A DNA stretch of 64,000 bases from an uncultured Flavonifractor sp. (GTDB lineage Bacteria; Bacillota; Clostridia; Oscillospirales; Oscillospiraceae). The notes under the pieces were generated by a model. That model was given only the letters and a program-made list of their open reading frames with translations, searched no databases and was not told the origin of the DNA. Below, piece by piece: positions 62,150-64,000 of this stretch. Where the stretch lies: assembly GCA_944385585.1 (NCBI GenBank), contig CALWXU010000001.1, positions 54,240 to 118,239 on the forward strand. Direction: 5' to 3'. The position numbers and the translations under genes were made by a program. Within the stretch, counting starts at the first letter, position 1; each line of letters starts with the position of its first letter.

Positions 62150-63310
62150 ATGGGGAACCGGACACTGTTTACCGGCGGCCGGGTCTTTACCGGCGGCGCC
62201 ATGGCGGAAGCAGAGGTGCTGGTGCGCGGCGGCCGCATTGCCGCCATCGGGACGGGGCTGGACCGGACAGGCGCTGAAGTTGTGGAGCTCTCCGGAAAAC
62301 TCCTCTCTCCTGGCTTTATCGATGTGCATACCCACGGCGGCGCCGGCGTGGACATCAACGCCGCCAGCTATGGGGACCTGTCCAGGCTCTCAGCCTTCTT
62401 CGCAAGCCAGGGGGTCACCGGCTTTCTGGCCTCCATCCTGACCGACACCGTGGAGGCCACAGAGCGGGCTATAGACAACGTGTGCCGCTTTATGGAGGAG
62501 CCAACCCCGGGGGCCAGGTGCCTGGGCATCCACCTGGAGGGCCCCTTCCTCTGCCTGAAGTACAAGGGCGCCATGCCCCCTGAGCTGCTGCGGGAGGGGG
62601 ATGCCGGGCTCTTTAGACGCTATCAGGCCCGTGCCGGCGGCCGTATCCGCTACATGACCGTCGCCCCTGAGGTGGAGGGGGTGCCGGAGATGATCAGCCA
62701 GCTGCGGGGCGAGTGCGTCCTGGCCATGGGGCACACCGACGCCGACTACGAGACGGCCGTGGACGCCATCGGCCGGGGTGTGTCCGCCTGCACCCACACC
62801 TTCAACGTCATGAGCCTGTTCCACCAGCACCGCCCCGCCGTGATGGGCGCGGTGCTGGAAAAGCCCGTCTACTGCGAGGCCATCTGCGATGGGCGCCATC
62901 TCCACCCGGGCACGGTGCGCATGCTCCTGCAGTGCAAGGGCTGGGACAAGGTGGTGGCCGTCACGGACTCCATGCAGGCCGCCGGCCTGCCGGACGGGGA
63001 ATATATGCTGGGCGTCAACCCCGTCACCGTCACCGACGGCGATGCCAAGATCACCGGCACCGAGATCCGGGCGGGCTCCACCCTCACCATGGCCCAGGCC
63101 GTGAAGAGGCTCGCCCGCTTCACCGGCGCGGCGCCGGAAAAGGTGCTGGGCCTGCTCACCACAAACCCCGCCAGGCTCATCGGGGAGGACCACTGCCGCG
63201 GCGAAATCGCCGTGGGCAGGGACGCGGATCTGGTGGTCCTCTCGGACGGGCTGGACATCCTGGAGACCTGGTCGGCGGGCGAGAGAGTCTACGCCCGGAA
63301 AACCGTGTGA
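62150..63310 (+). CDS. nagA: N-acetylglucosamine-6-phosphate deacetylase
   Basis: 386 residues of the amidohydrolase superfamily. Metal site: H60 and H62 (SPGFIDVHTHGG), E130 (GIHLEGPFL), a histidine in CTHTFNVMS, and catalytic aspartate in VAVTDSMQAAGLPDGEY. It removes acetate from GlcNAc-6-phosphate, giving the substrate of NagB. Eight bases after nagB-like gene; weak ribosome site GAGG. The usual AM after VTD is SM here, otherwise ordinary. Full length. Confidence 0.95.
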   Translation: MGNRTLFTGGRVFTGGAMAEAEVLVRGGRIAAIGTGLDRTGAEVVELSGKLLSPGFIDVHTHGGAGVDINAASYGDLSRLSAFFASQGVTGFLASILTDTVEATERAIDNVCRFMEEPTPGARCLGIHLEGPFLCLKYKGAMPPELLREGDAGLFRRYQARAGGRIRYMTVAPEVEGVPEMISQLRGECVLAMGHTDADYETAVDAIGRGVSACTHTFNVMSLFHQHRPAVMGAVLEKPVYCEAICDGRHLHPGTVRMLLQCKGWDKVVAVTDSMQAAGLPDGEYMLGVNPVTVTDGDAKITGTEIRAGSTLTMAQAVKRLARFTGAAPEKVLGLLTTNPARLIGEDHCRGEIAVGRDADLVVLSDGLDILETWSAGERVYARKTV

Positions 63311-63332
63311 ATCAATAAAGGAGGAACTTACT

Positions 63333-64000
63333 ATGCCGCTGATCCCGCTTCGTCCCCTCATGGAGGCCGCTGAAACCCACAACTACGCCCAGGGGGCGTT
63401 CAACGTCAACGCCGTGGCCCAGGCCAAGGCCGTCATCGAGATGCACGAGACCTTCCGCTCCCCGGCCATCCTCCAGGGGGCGGATCTGGCCAACGCCTTC
63501 ATGGGCGGCCGTGTAGACTTTGCCAACGGCACCCTGGAGGACAAGAAGAGGGGCGCCCGTAACATCGCCGCCGCGGTGAAGAAGTACGGGGAGAGCTCCC
63601 CCGTCCCCATCGTGCTCCACCTGGACCACGGCAAGGATTTTGACTCCTGCGTGGCCGCCATCGACGGCGGCTATACCTCCGTGATGATCGACGGCTCCTC
63701 CCTGCCCCTGGAGCAGAACATCGAGCTGACCCGGGAGGTGGTGAAGTACGCCCACGCCCGCGGCGTCAGCGTGGAGGGTGAGCTGGGTGTGCTGGGCGGC
63801 CAGGAGGACCATGTGTTCGCGGCCACCTCTACGTACACCAATCCCCTGGACGCGGTGAAATTCATCCAGGAGACCGAGGTAGACGCTCTGGCCATCTCCT
63901 ACGGCACCCAGCACGGGGCCAATAAGGGCAAGGACGCCAAGCTCCGCCGGGAGATCCCCATCGCCATCAAGGAGTGCATCAACCGGCTGGGCATCTTCTG
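63333..64000 (+). CDS. Class II fructose-bisphosphate (or tagatose-bisphosphate) aldolase, 3' end outside window
   Basis: 222 residues visible, running off the window at 64000. AAAGGAGG precedes ATG 63333. The zinc aldolase motif IVLHLDHGKDF carries D98 and zinc ligand H99; SVEGELGVLGGQED has the second zinc ligand region, and SYGTQHGANKG a third histidine. It cleaves ketose-1,6-bisphosphates to dihydroxyacetone phosphate and glyceraldehyde-3-phosphate. In this neighbourhood, next to nagB/nagA-like genes, a tagatose-bisphosphate (GatY/KbaY-like) role is as possible as fructose-bisphosphate. Confidence 0.9.
   Translation, partial: MPLIPLRPLMEAAETHNYAQGAFNVNAVAQAKAVIEMHETFRSPAILQGADLANAFMGGRVDFANGTLEDKKRGARNIAAAVKKYGESSPVPIVLHLDHGKDFDSCVAAIDGGYTSVMIDGSSLPLEQNIELTREVVKYAHARGVSVEGELGVLGGQEDHVFAATSTYTNPLDAVKFIQETEVDALAISYGTQHGANKGKDAKLRREIPIAIKECINRLGIF

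Noticed and set aside
1-64000. CRISPR array, insertion sequence, prophage or tRNA genes
   Set aside because: No regularly spaced direct repeats, transposase motifs, phage structural genes or cloverleaf-forming sequence were seen. The only mobile-type gene is the lone tyrosine recombinase.

Overview
The window comes from a GC-rich member of the Firmicutes, most likely a clostridial gut anaerobe of the Oscillospiraceae type. This is inferred from gene content: a Bacillus/Clostridium-style fla/che operon with FliY, CheC, CheD, CheV and FlbD, no outer-membrane ring genes, several S-layer-homology (SLH) surface proteins, and very GC-rich third codon positions. No taxonomic search was possible.

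Layout. 1-2505 holds the tail of one chemoreceptor-like protein and a complete Cache-type methyl-accepting chemotaxis protein. 2650-7196 on the minus strand is a cheA-cheW-cheR-cheB operon. 7344-9707 encodes a FliK-like/FlhB-C-like pair (ylqG/ylqH type) and a PilZ c-di-GMP-binding protein. 9719-18288 encodes two very large SLH surface proteins. 18474-19385 is a tyrosine recombinase. 19346-19621 is an AT-rich segment bounded by two 31-bp sites in opposite orientation, with a good promoter pointing at flgB. 19691-44444 is one long flagellar-chemotaxis operon: flgBC fliEFGHIJK flgD, flg_new, flgE flbD motAB fliM fliY cheY fliOPQR flhBA, sigma-28, two rod proteins, cheC cheD cheV. It continues into an EAL-HDOD protein, then FapA, CheX-like and CheY-like genes to 48599. 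48600-49157 holds a terminator and a decayed endonuclease gene. 49158-52565 (minus) is a CoA-transferase, GntP-type permease and MaoC hydratase operon, facing a truncated LysR gene. 53557-55695 is an SLH-transglutaminase surface protein. 56236-58961 is an ABC importer of the nitrate/sulfonate/taurine type, followed by a sensor kinase and response regulator. 61326-64000 starts an amino-sugar/sugar-phosphate operon (nagB-like, nagA, class II aldolase cut by the window end).

Main result. The segment between the recombinase and flgB looks like an invertible promoter controlling the whole flagellar operon. Two 19-bp cores are exact reverse complements of each other. Each sits inside its own palindrome of 13-bp arms around a 5-bp asymmetric spacer. 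Between them is TTGCCA-N17-TATAGT aimed at flgB, so the sequenced orientation is predicted to be flagella-ON. The left site lies inside the last codons of the recombinase gene, so inversion would also rewrite that enzyme's C-terminal tail. The arrangement parallels the RecV-controlled flagellar switch of Clostridioides difficile.

How the genes work together. The chemoreceptors signal through CheA/CheW to CheY, with adaptation by CheR, CheB, CheD, CheC and CheV. FliY and CheC-type phosphatases remove the signal at the motor. The early operon builds the basal body, export gate, hook and stator and encodes sigma-28, so flipping one promoter would gate the whole motility programme. PilZ and EAL-HDOD proteins hint at a c-di-GMP layer. 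fliL, flhF, flhG, flagellin, the filament cap and flgM are not in the window and must be elsewhere or absent.
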